This document shows positions 7,158 through 13,884 of a stretch of DNA of 24,402 nucleotides, one piece after another. Source of the stretch: Ruminococcus sp. UBA3800. Its GTDB lineage: Bacteria; Bacillota; Clostridia; Oscillospirales; Ruminococcaceae. Both the position numbers and the translations under genes were made by a program. The stretch lies in contig DFEO01000053.1 in NCBI GenBank assembly GCA_002368715.1, positions 1-24,402 on the forward strand, in the 5' to 3' direction. Positions within the stretch are counted from its first letter, which is position 1; the number at the start of each line of letters is the position of its first letter. Below the pieces are notes generated by a model. It ran no database searches and had not been told where the DNA came from. It was given only the letters and a program-made list of their open reading frames with translations.

Positions 7158-7186
7158 TTGACCATTTATGCGTTTTGCGATAAACT
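7158..7186 (+). promoter_or_regulatory. Promoter of the transporter operon
   Basis: -35 TTGACC (7158-7163), 17-bp spacer, -10 TAAACT (7181-7186). The -10 box is weak, as expected for an activator-dependent promoter. Transcription would begin near 7193. Confidence 0.6.
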
Positions 7187-7197
7187 GAACACATCGG

Positions 7198-7226
7198 AGG
7201 CGAACAAAAGAAAAAAGCGTTCGCCT
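7198..7226 (+). promoter_or_regulatory. Leader hairpin before the binding-protein gene
   Basis: AGGCGAAC (7198-7205) pairs with GTTCGCCT (7219-7226) across a 13-base A-rich loop, right at the predicted 5' end of the mRNA and 7 bases before the AAGGAGG ribosome site. No T tract follows. It may stabilise the 5' end of the mRNA; it does not resemble a riboswitch I know. Confidence 0.45.
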
Positions 7227-7249
7227 GTTTCATAAGGAGGTTATTTTAT

Positions 7250-8305
7250 ATGAAGAACAAAAAACTGATATCACTCGCAGCTGCTATCGTTCTGAGTGTG
7301 ACATCTATGACGGCCTGCTCGATCAGTGAATCAAGCAGCACAAACGAGGCAAAGACATCAAACAATGCAGCTAAGAGCGGCAGCTACAAATACGGGAAGA
7401 TAGATATTCCCGGTCTTGACGGCGCTCTCTGCGGCGCACCTATCTATATAGCCTATGAGAACGGCTATTTTGCCGAAGAGGGTTTTGATGTGAACCTTAT
7501 ATCGGCAGATTTTGAAACAAGAAAGATCGGTCTTAACAACGGTTCGATACCGATAGTCAACGGAGACTTTCAGTTCTTCCCGTCTATCGAGAACGGTATA
7601 AATGTAAAGGTTGTCGATGGTCTGCACGAGGGGTGCATAAAGTTTGCTGTAAGACCTGACTCGGATATAAACTCCGTGGAGGACTTAAAGGGCAAAAAAA
7701 TAGGCGTTGACGAGATAGGCGGCACACCTCATCAGGTGGCTTCACTCTGGCTCGAAAACGCCGGCATCTCGGCTGATCCCTCAAAGGGTGAAGTGACTTT
7801 CCTGCCCTATTCGGACGGAAACCTTGAATTTGAAGCGCTTGCAAGCGGCGAGATAGATGTTGCCGCTCTATGGGATCCGCTCGGATCCATACACGAAAAA
7901 GCAGGAGATGTACGAATTCTTTTTGACCTTGGCACAGACCCGTATTTTGCAGACCATTTCTGCTGCTTCCTCTATGCCTCTTCAAAGGTCCTTGAAGAAG
8001 ACCCCGAAAAGGTCGCAGCTCTGCTGCGTGCATACCGCAAGGCACAGGAATGGCTTTATGAGAATCCTGAAGAGGCAGTTGATATAATCGTCAATAAAAA
8101 CTATGCTTCCATCGAGGATAAAGAGCTTGCAGCAGATCTTATAAAGAGCTATGGCTTCCCCTCTGCTGCGGAACACTATGATAACTGGGATGCTCATGTA
8201 GAATCGGACGTTAAGTATTTTGTTGACGGTCTGTCGCAGATAGGTTATCTGCAAAGCGACCCCGATCAGTTTGCTAAGGACATCTATCAGAAGGTAGATC
8301 TTTAA
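7250..8305 (+). CDS. ABC transporter substrate-binding lipoprotein (NMT1/SsuA-like)
   Basis: The 351-residue protein starts with a lipoprotein signal (charged MKNKK, hydrophobic core, MTAC with C23 as the lipid site), then a Ser/Thr/Asn-rich linker to about residue 48. The rest is a periplasmic-binding fold of the nitrate/taurine/sulfonate/thiamine-precursor class (PIYIAYENGYFAEEGFDV, near 64-81; KGKKIGVDEIGG; SGEIDVAALWDP). It would capture the solute outside the cell for the permease and ATPase downstream. Unusually it keeps four cysteines beyond the lipid site: C61 (GALCGAP), C129 and the pair C238-C239 (HFCCF), with histidines at 161 and 236. These suggest a thiol, metal or metal complex as ligand, but this is inference. 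AAGGAGG precedes the ATG. Ligand not identifiable from sequence. Confidence 0.88.
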   Translation: MKNKKLISLAAAIVLSVTSMTACSISESSSTNEAKTSNNAAKSGSYKYGKIDIPGLDGALCGAPIYIAYENGYFAEEGFDVNLISADFETRKIGLNNGSIPIVNGDFQFFPSIENGINVKVVDGLHEGCIKFAVRPDSDINSVEDLKGKKIGVDEIGGTPHQVASLWLENAGISADPSKGEVTFLPYSDGNLEFEALASGEIDVAALWDPLGSIHEKAGDVRILFDLGTDPYFADHFCCFLYASSKVLEEDPEKVAALLRAYRKAQEWLYENPEEAVDIIVNKNYASIEDKELAADLIKSYGFPSAAEHYDNWDAHVESDVKYFVDGLSQIGYLQSDPDQFAKDIYQKVDL

Positions 8306-8350
8306 CCAAGCCGGAATGGTTTGCCAAATGGCAGCTATCGCCATAACCTC

Positions 8351-8401
8351 ATAAAATGCAGGGCGGAACAGCAATGCATGGCTTCCGCCCCTTGCATTTA
8401 T
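8351..8401 (+). repeat. Intercistronic stem-loop
   Basis: A long nearly perfect stem pairs 8351-8368 (ending GGGCGGAA) with 8383-8401 (starting TTCCGCCC). It lies in the 138-bp gap between the binding-protein and permease genes and lacks a T tail, so it is probably not a full terminator. Such structures often protect the upstream mRNA, giving more binding protein than permease. That function is inference. Confidence 0.55.
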
Positions 8402-8443
8402 GAAGAGAGCAGATCACACTGAGCATTTTATGGAGGTAATAAT

Positions 8444-9541
8444 ATGAATGGTGAAGCAGCAGTTAAGCTGATAAAACCGGTCAAGGGCAAAGGGACAGAA
8501 GACTTAGCCGCTGAAAAACAGAAGATCGGTTGGAACTACCGGAACAATGCGTATTTTCTTCTGAAAATCATGCTGACAGTCTCGGGCTTTTTAGCAGCGA
8601 TAATCATCAACGTCGTTTTTCCTCAGAAAGCCGATGTAGTCATAAAGACATATACTCTCAGTGCCTTTGGCTATAATCTTGATCTGACGATGAATGACGC
8701 ATATATATTTATAGTATCATTACTGATACTGATCTACGGTGCGGCAGGTGTCAGAGCATTTGTCGACCGAACAAGAAGAAAGCTCTATTCAAAAAATGCA
8801 GCTTTCCGTTTTGCGCTCGGTGCTGCACTTGCGATCTGGGACATAGGCGGAACAAAGCTTCAGCTTTTTGCACAGCCGTTTTTCCCGGGACCTGCTCAGG
8901 TCGTCGAAGCGTATCTTATCGACAGCGATTATATCGTACAGAATACTATCTATTCGCTGCGGCTTTATGCAGCAGGCTTTAGCTGCGGTGTTCTTCTGGG
9001 AGTCGTAACGGGAATACTCATCGGATGGTTCCCAAAGGTCTATTACTGGGTGTTCCCTGTGCTTAAAATAACGGGCGTCGTGCCAGCTGTTGCATGGATG
9101 CCTTTTGCACTGACTCTTCTGCCGAACTCTTTTACTGCGGCAGTGTTCCTTATTGTGATATGTGCCTGGTTCCAGATCGCATTTCTCACAGCACAGGGCA
9201 TACAATCGACCCCAAAACAAAATTATGAAGCCGCAAGGATACTCGGCAGCTCACAGTTTGATCTGATATTCCATGTGGCGATACCCCATGCGATGCCTGA
9301 CATTTTCACAGGTATCACATCGGCAAATGCTATGGCTTTCACAACACTGGTCATGAGCGAGATGCTCGGGCAGCCCGGCGGTCTCGGATATTATATCAAC
9401 CAGTCCAAGGTCTGGAGTGCCTACTATAAAGTGCTCGCAGCAATCATCATAATGGCTGTGCTCTTCTCGCTGATAAACTATATTATCGGACTTATACAGA
9501 AGCGCACGCTTCGCTGGCAGGAGGGAGTGATCAAGAAATGA
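8444..9541 (+). CDS. ABC transporter permease (SsuC/TauC-like)
   Basis: The 365-residue membrane protein ends in a typical binding-protein-dependent permease domain (about 170-355). Its EAA loop is visible as YEAARILGSSQFDLIFHVAI (near 260-280), which contacts the ATPase. The first 120 residues are an extension with two extra hydrophobic segments (about 40-58 and 88-106), making it longer than the usual 250-270-residue SsuC/TauC. Ribosome site TGGAGG precedes the ATG. Its last codons overlap the ATPase start (ATGA), indicating coupled translation. It should form a homodimeric channel with the product of the next gene. Confidence 0.9.
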   Translation: MNGEAAVKLIKPVKGKGTEDLAAEKQKIGWNYRNNAYFLLKIMLTVSGFLAAIIINVVFPQKADVVIKTYTLSAFGYNLDLTMNDAYIFIVSLLILIYGAAGVRAFVDRTRRKLYSKNAAFRFALGAALAIWDIGGTKLQLFAQPFFPGPAQVVEAYLIDSDYIVQNTIYSLRLYAAGFSCGVLLGVVTGILIGWFPKVYYWVFPVLKITGVVPAVAWMPFALTLLPNSFTAAVFLIVICAWFQIAFLTAQGIQSTPKQNYEAARILGSSQFDLIFHVAIPHAMPDIFTGITSANAMAFTTLVMSEMLGQPGGLGYYINQSKVWSAYYKVLAAIIIMAVLFSLINYIIGLIQKRTLRWQEGVIKK

Positions 9542-10317
9542 GCAGCTCGATAGGCATCACAAACGTCAACAGGATATATACCGATGCTGACGGCAACAAG
9601 GTGAACGCTCTTAATGACGTGTCTCTTAATATCCGACCCGGAGAATTCATATCAATAATAGGCCCCTCGGGCTGTGGAAAAACAACACTTCTGAGACTTA
9701 TAGCCGGTCTTGACAAGCCGCAGTCGGGAACGCTCTCTATTGATGAAAATACTATTTCGGATGTTTCTCCCGAGCGTGGATACGTTTTTCAGCAGGGCGG
9801 GCTGTTCCCATGGCTGACTGTTGAGGGCAATATCGCCTATGGACTTAAAGCAAGAAAGGTATATAAGAATAATAAAAAGGATGTGGCCAAGTATATCTCT
9901 ATGGTGGGGCTTGAAGGGTTTGAAAGATCCTATCCGCATCAAATATCGGGCGGAATGGCTCAAAGAGTAGCGATCGCAAGGGCACTTATCAACCAGCCGA
10001 AAGCGCTGCTTCTTGATGAGCCGATGGGAGCGCTCGACTCCTTTACCCGTGCCGACTTGCAGGATAAGCTGCTGGAGCTCTGGAAGGAAAACGGTATCAC
10101 TATGATACTCGTTACCCACGATATCGACGAAGCGATATATCTGAGCGACAGGATCGTGATAATGACTCCCCGCCCCGGCAAGATAAACGAGATAATAGAC
10201 GTTGATCTTGACAGACCACGGCACAGAGGCGGCGTAGATTTTCTTGCTATGAGAAAGAAGATCTTACAGCTGTTCGAGCTTGCACAAGCAGAGCCGCAGC
10301 CGGAATACAATATTTGA
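9538..10317 (+). CDS. ABC transporter ATP-binding protein (SsuB/TauB-like)
   Basis: The 259-residue ATPase powers the importer formed with the preceding permease and binding protein. Walker A GPSGCGKTT (42-50), Q-loop VFQQGGLFPW (83-92), signature ISGGMAQRVAIARA (136-149), Walker B ALLLDEP (156-162), D-loop GALD and the switch THD are all intact. The ISGGMAQR form is usual for the nitrate/taurine/sulfonate class. The ATG overlaps the permease stop by four bases, with GGAGGGAG upstream. The full 3-component importer is therefore present. Confidence 0.93.
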   Translation: MSSSIGITNVNRIYTDADGNKVNALNDVSLNIRPGEFISIIGPSGCGKTTLLRLIAGLDKPQSGTLSIDENTISDVSPERGYVFQQGGLFPWLTVEGNIAYGLKARKVYKNNKKDVAKYISMVGLEGFERSYPHQISGGMAQRVAIARALINQPKALLLDEPMGALDSFTRADLQDKLLELWKENGITMILVTHDIDEAIYLSDRIVIMTPRPGKINEIIDVDLDRPRHRGGVDFLAMRKKILQLFELAQAEPQPEYNI

Positions 10318-10332
10318 TAAAGGATGGTAAAA

Positions 10333-10743
10333 ATGAAGATAAAGAATAATATTTTTGGTATAGCAGAAGGTTTGACCGCTATTCTCCTGACGATAGGCTC
10401 ACTAACCTTTTTCAGCGCCTGCAAAGGGCATGACGGCAGCTTTATGGTCTGCCACTGGGCACAAAACGCTGTTGTGGTTTTCGGGATCGTACTGATACTG
10501 CAATCTCTGTTCAGGATATTTATCCCGAACAGAGCGGTAAAAACAGGACTTTCTATTTCAATATTGCTTGCTTCTGCGGCTGTGATATTCATACCCGGCA
10601 TTGCGATCGATCTTTGCATGATGGATACTATGCACTGCCAGTCGATGTTCAAGCCTGCGGTAAGGATAGTGGCTTCCGTTCTGGTTGTCGTTTCGGGCTT
10701 CGACTCGGCGCTGGGACTGTTAAGGTTCGGTAAGAAAGAATGA
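10333..10743 (+). CDS. DUF4418-like small membrane protein with Cys/His/Met clusters
   Basis: The 136-residue product has four hydrophobic segments (about 8-28, 44-64, 70-92, 108-130) and looks like the uncharacterised DUF4418 family. Two clusters of potential metal ligands face the loops after segments 1 and 3: C30, H33, C40, H41, and C95-M-M, M100, H101, C102, M105. Such a pattern suggests copper, iron or another soft metal, but no function is established. I chose the ATG at 10333 because AAGGATG is 7 bases upstream; an in-frame ATG at 10324 is too close to the same site. The stop overlaps the FtsX-type permease start (ATGA), so this protein is likely made together with that exporter. Confidence 0.75.
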   Translation: MKIKNNIFGIAEGLTAILLTIGSLTFFSACKGHDGSFMVCHWAQNAVVVFGIVLILQSLFRIFIPNRAVKTGLSISILLASAAVIFIPGIAIDLCMMDTMHCQSMFKPAVRIVASVLVVVSGFDSALGLLRFGKKE

Positions 10744-11942
10744 AGCTCAGGTATCTGCCGTTTCGGAACATTGTTAAACGGCCTTTCCGAACAGCAGCAC
10801 TTCTGCTTATAGCAGCATTTATGACAGCTGCTGTGTTCGGCGGCTCTGTGGCAGCAGCAAGTCTTAAAAACGGGATCGACAGCCTCGAGCAGCGGCTCGG
10901 TGCCGATATCATTGTCGTTCCGGAAAGCGCAAGCGCTAAGACAGACCTTGAAAATATGCTGCTGCAAGGGACTCCGGGCTATTTCTATATGGATAAAAGC
11001 AACGAAGACAAGATAAAAGATATAGAAGGTGTGGAACTGACCTCGCCGCAGTATTTTCTTGTTTCGGCAAATGCAGAATGCTGCACGGTACAGGTACAGG
11101 TGATAGGATTTGACGAAGAGAGCGATTTTTCTATCAAGCCTTGGCTGAAACAAAGCTACGACGGTTCTCTTGGCGAAAACGAGATCATCGTAGGTTCTTC
11201 CCTTTCAACAAGAGTCGGACACTCGCTGAAGCTTTACGGCGTAGAGTGCAAGGCGGTGGGCAAGCTCGATACAACGGGGACAGGGCTTGACACAGCGATC
11301 TACACTACTCCCGACACGGTGAGGCGGTTGATAAAAGCTTCTCAGGAAAAAGGTATAGGAGTTCTTTCAAAGCAAAGTCCCGACGATGTTATTTCTTCGG
11401 TATATGTCAAAGTCAAGGACGGCTATAATATATCTGACATCGCAGCATATATAAATCTTAACATTGACGGTGTTCAGGCTGTCAGGACACGCTCGATGAT
11501 AACGGGAACAGCCGACAAGCTAAATGTGATATCCGGAAGCATAAGAATACTCATAATTGCTGTGTGGATCCTGGCGGCAGCGATAATGACAGCTGCTTTT
11601 TCCGTGCTGGCATCACTGCGGAAAAAAGAATTTGCGGTGCTAAGAACTATCGGCCTTTCACGCAGGCAGCTCGGCGGCATTGTTATGACCGAATCGCTAA
11701 CTATCTGCACGGCAGGTGCTGTCATCGGTCTGGCTGTTTCGGCTGCCGGTGTTTTAGCTTTTGGAAGGGTCATAGAGACAAAAAGCGGTCTGCCATATCT
11801 TGCGCCTGACGCTCCAAAGACAGCTTTATTCCTGCTGATGTCGCTGGCTGCCGTTATCGTGACAGGAACGATATCATCAGCCTGGTCGGCTTATCGGCTG
11901 AGCCATGTTGACACGGGAAACAATCTGAGAGAGGGTGACTAA
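10740..11942 (+). CDS. FtsX/MacB-type ABC permease
   Basis: The 400-residue protein has the MacB layout: one N-terminal membrane helix (about 15-37), a large extracytoplasmic MacB-type core domain (about 40-260), then three helices in the FtsX domain (about 260-395). The typical junction LRKKEFAVLRTIGLSRRQL is seen near residue 300, where the permease couples to the ATPase. Such proteins transmit mechanical force outside the membrane rather than passing solutes through a pore. It overlaps the DUF4418-like gene by four bases and the next ATPase gene by eight. Relatives of this pair occur in the Campylobacter p19 iron-uptake locus; a link here is a suggestion only. Confidence 0.88.
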   Translation: MKLRYLPFRNIVKRPFRTAALLLIAAFMTAAVFGGSVAAASLKNGIDSLEQRLGADIIVVPESASAKTDLENMLLQGTPGYFYMDKSNEDKIKDIEGVELTSPQYFLVSANAECCTVQVQVIGFDEESDFSIKPWLKQSYDGSLGENEIIVGSSLSTRVGHSLKLYGVECKAVGKLDTTGTGLDTAIYTTPDTVRRLIKASQEKGIGVLSKQSPDDVISSVYVKVKDGYNISDIAAYINLNIDGVQAVRTRSMITGTADKLNVISGSIRILIIAVWILAAAIMTAAFSVLASLRKKEFAVLRTIGLSRRQLGGIVMTESLTICTAGAVIGLAVSAAGVLAFGRVIETKSGLPYLAPDAPKTALFLLMSLAAVIVTGTISSAWSAYRLSHVDTGNNLREGD

Positions 11943-12636
11943 AATTCGGATCAAAGCATACGGCATTTCAAAAAGCTACACCCGAAAAAACCGTAAGACC
12001 CAAGCGCTGAAGCCAACGGATATTGAGATACAAAGCGGAAGTCTCACGGTTGTGTTCGGGCGCTCGGGAAGCGGAAAAACAACGCTCCTTAATATTCTTT
12101 CGGGTCTTTTGAAACCGACAGACGGAAGCGTTCACTATGATGATAAGGATATCTATTCATTGTCGGACAGAGAGCTCTCAAAGCTAAGAGCAAAGGCTGT
12201 CGGGTATATCCCGCAGGGACAGAGCGGTCTGTCGGTGCTTACCGTTAAAGAAAACATCCTGCTGGCAGCTGCGGCTGCCGGATCGGATGCGGAAGAACGT
12301 GGTAATGAGCTTTTGGGGCTTGTCGGGCTGGAAGCTCTTGCGGATGCTTATCCGAAAGAGCTTTCAGGAGGCGAGCTGAGGCGGCTGGCGATAGCAAGAG
12401 CGCTTATAAATAAGCCTGACGTTATATTTGCCGATGAGCCCACAAATGATCTTGATGATGAAAACACAAGGCTCGTCTTCGGGTTGCTGAAAAGGGCTTC
12501 TATCGGGGGCGCTGCTGTTGTTGTTGTTACACACGACAGCACTGCAGCGGGCTTTGCAGACATTGTTTACAGAATGGACGGCGGAGAGATAAAGCTTAAC
12601 AAAACGGAGGATATAAATGTCACATATAGCGCATAG
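11935..12636 (+). CDS. ABC ATPase partner of the FtsX-type permease (LolD/MacB class)
   Basis: This 233-residue ATPase has Walker A GRSGSGKTT (about 38-46), signature LSGGELRRLAIARAL (near 142-156), Walker B VIFADEP (near 162-168) and switch THD (near 200). It is of the LolD/MacB/FtsE class and should pair with the preceding permease. I chose the GTG at 11935; it lies inside the last codons of the permease gene, and an upstream GAGAGAGG can serve as ribosome site. No ATG start suits the frame. The end of the gene overlaps a truncated acetyltransferase reading frame. Confidence 0.88.
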   Translation: MTKIRIKAYGISKSYTRKNRKTQALKPTDIEIQSGSLTVVFGRSGSGKTTLLNILSGLLKPTDGSVHYDDKDIYSLSDRELSKLRAKAVGYIPQGQSGLSVLTVKENILLAAAAAGSDAEERGNELLGLVGLEALADAYPKELSGGELRRLAIARALINKPDVIFADEPTNDLDDENTRLVFGLLKRASIGGAAVVVVTHDSTAAGFADIVYRMDGGEIKLNKTEDINVTYSA

Positions 12637-12703
12637 TGTTATAATAAAGAAAGCAGATATAGGGGACCTCGCTGCGCTCCACGAGATTGAGATATATTTT
12701 TAA
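12617..12703 (+). pseudogene. Truncated N-terminus of a GNAT acetyltransferase
   Basis: A 28-codon frame begins with ATG after a strong ribosome site (CGGAGGATATAA) and reads MSHIAHSVIIKKADIGDLAA followed by LHEIEIYF and TAA. The IIKKADIGDLAALHEIE pattern is what the first strand and helix of GNAT acetyltransferases look like, but the rest of the domain (about 120 residues) is missing; the shared terminator follows 8 bases later. It overlaps the end of the ATPase gene, the spacing of a former operon member. It is probably a deletion remnant. A real 28-residue peptide cannot be excluded. Confidence 0.55.
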
Positions 12704-12710
12704 AACAAAC

Positions 12711-12742
12711 ACCGCCCTGCTTTTATCGTAAAGCAGGGCGGT
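12711..12742 (-). terminator. Shared intrinsic terminator
   Basis: ACCGCCCTGCTTT (12711-12723) and its complement (12730-12742) form a perfect 13-bp GC-rich stem with a 6-base loop. On the minus strand it is followed by GTTTGTTTT, so it ends the surface-protein transcript. On the plus strand the tail (ATATCATTTCAT) is weaker, but it probably also stops the transporter operon. Confidence 0.85.
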
Positions 12743-12767
12743 ATATCATTTCATATAAGATTTTTGA

Positions 12768-13703
12768 TTACTTGCTTCTCTTCTTGCTCACTGCAATGCC
12801 TGCGGCTGCGATAGCAACGATGCCCATAGCGGCAGCTGCACCTGTGCCGGGGTTCTTTGTGGAAGAATCGCTGGTAGCCTTGGAGCTTGTGTCGCTCTTC
12901 GAGCTGTCAGTCTTAGAGCTTGTATCAGCGGTGCTCTCGGCCTCGGATGTGCTTTCAGCTTCGCTTGTGCTCTCGGACTCGGAAGTGCTCTCGCTCTCGG
13001 ACTCGCTCTCTTCCTCGGGGGCGATAGTGAATGTAGCGTTATCGTTGCCGCCCTTTACATAGTAGCTGCCCTCTTTAGCAGTAACAACGACACTGTACTC
13101 GCCGGGCTCTGCGGGGAACTCCCAGGACTCGTAGTCGTTGTCAACGCCGAAGTATGTAACTGTATAATCGCTTGCAGGCATCTCCTCGCCGCCGTTGGTA
13201 ACCGTAACGGTCTGAGCGTTTACATCAACAGATACATCGCAGTCAACAAGATCAACGGGAGCCGGAAGGTAAACAACAATATCGCTATACTTAGTAGTGT
13301 TTTCCTCAAGGCCCTCCTTGCTCACATTATTTACATTAAAATTTTCGATATCAACTTCTTCCATAAAAGACTCAAAACTGTCATAAGAATAAAGTTGCAG
13401 ATAAACGACAGCAAAAGTACCATCATCATTTTTTTTAAGAATTACATCAACATACGTTTCACTATCCTCAATACCGGAGCGCAGATCATCATAGTTCTGC
13501 TCGAGCCATACTAAAAACGGCTCTTCAGGCATAGATCCTATATCACCATCAAGAACGCTGAGATCCTCAACGATCTTAATTACAGGTGCAGCAAGCTCGG
13601 TCTCGGTCGCTTCCTCAGCGCTTGCCGAGATAGTGCCCATTGCTGTGCAGGCAGCCAGTGAAAGCGCCAGAACGGATGCCAAAAGTTTTTTTGTCATTTT
13701 CAT
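12768..13703 (-). CDS. Secreted Ser/Glu-rich protein with NPGTG sorting-like tail
   Basis: The 311-residue protein begins with a Sec signal peptide (MKMTKKLLASVLALSLAAC, cleavage likely after SASA near residue 29). A unique domain of about 100 residues follows, then an Ig-like beta domain of about 75 residues (near 145-220, with VTVTNGGEEMPASDYTVTYF). A low-complexity Ser/Glu/Thr linker (about 225-280) leads to NPGTG, a hydrophobic stretch and the charged end SKKRSK. This resembles a sortase signal and is common at the ends of Ruminococcus surface proteins; a stop-transfer anchor is the alternative. The ATG at 13703 has GGAGG eight bases upstream; an in-frame ATG at 13718 overlaps that site. 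It is monocistronic, with its own promoter, operator and terminator. No enzymatic motif is seen; the role is unknown. Confidence 0.8.
   Translation of the reverse strand: MKMTKKLLASVLALSLAACTAMGTISASAEEATETELAAPVIKIVEDLSVLDGDIGSMPEEPFLVWLEQNYDDLRSGIEDSETYVDVILKKNDDGTFAVVYLQLYSYDSFESFMEEVDIENFNVNNVSKEGLEENTTKYSDIVVYLPAPVDLVDCDVSVDVNAQTVTVTNGGEEMPASDYTVTYFGVDNDYESWEFPAEPGEYSVVVTAKEGSYYVKGGNDNATFTIAPEEESESESESTSESESTSEAESTSEAESTADTSSKTDSSKSDTSSKATSDSSTKNPGTGAAAAMGIVAIAAAGIAVSKKRSK
12895..13020. repeat. Low-complexity repeat encoding the Ser/Glu/Thr linker
   Basis: Degenerate 6-to-12-base units such as CTCGGACTCG and GTGCTCTCG recur across this stretch, coding Ser-Glu and Ser-Thr-Ser-Glu blocks of the surface protein's spacer. 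Tracts like this can change length by slippage between strains. Confidence 0.7.
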
Positions 13704-13726
13704 AATAGTTTCCTCCATATTTTTCT

Positions 13727-13746
13727 AGGTGTAAACGCTTACACCT
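13727..13746. promoter_or_regulatory. cre/LacI-family operator
   Basis: AGGTGTAAACGCTTACACCT is an 8-bp inverted repeat around the centre ACGC. Its core TGTAAACGCTTACA (13730-13743) fits the catabolite-response (CcpA) and general LacI-family consensus with the central CG. It lies about 4 to 23 bases after the predicted start of transcription, where binding would block elongation. Expression of the surface protein is thus likely controlled by carbon source or a specific sugar. Confidence 0.75.
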
Positions 13747-13756
13747 TTCCACAGTG

Positions 13757-13785
13757 ATTATAACACATACTCTTCAATTTGTCAA
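13757..13785 (-). promoter_or_regulatory. Sigma-A promoter of the surface-protein gene
   Basis: On the minus strand, perfect -35 TTGACA (13780-13785), 17-bp spacer and perfect -10 TATAAT (13757-13762). The start is near 13750, giving a 47-base leader that carries the operator. Consensus boxes imply high expression when not repressed. Confidence 0.85.
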
Positions 13786-13846
13786 TAGAAATAAATAAAT
13801 CAATTTTATTTAACATATATTTACAGTTATGCAATTTTTTCCATAA

Positions 13847-13880
13847 ATATAGCCGCTTTCAGATAAAAAAGCGGCTATAT
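13847..13880 (-). terminator. Terminator at the end of the six-gene minus-strand operon
   Basis: ATATAGCCGCTTT (13847-13859) and its complement (13868-13880) form a 13-bp stem with an 8-base loop, starting 4 bp past the phosphatase stop. On the minus strand it is followed by TTTATGGAAAAAATT, a moderate T tail. It marks the end of the operon that begins near 23660. Confidence 0.75.
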
Positions 13881-13884
13881 CTGT

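Noticed and set aside
7187..7249. TPP or other riboswitch before the NMT1/THI5-like binding protein
   Set aside because: The leader is only about 57 bases with one simple hairpin; the conserved TPP-riboswitch elements are absent.
9960..11153. A 397-codon open frame on the minus strand
   Set aside because: It runs antisense across the ATPase, the DUF4418-like gene and the FtsX-type permease, which have clear motifs and coupled starts. Its translation shows no family features.
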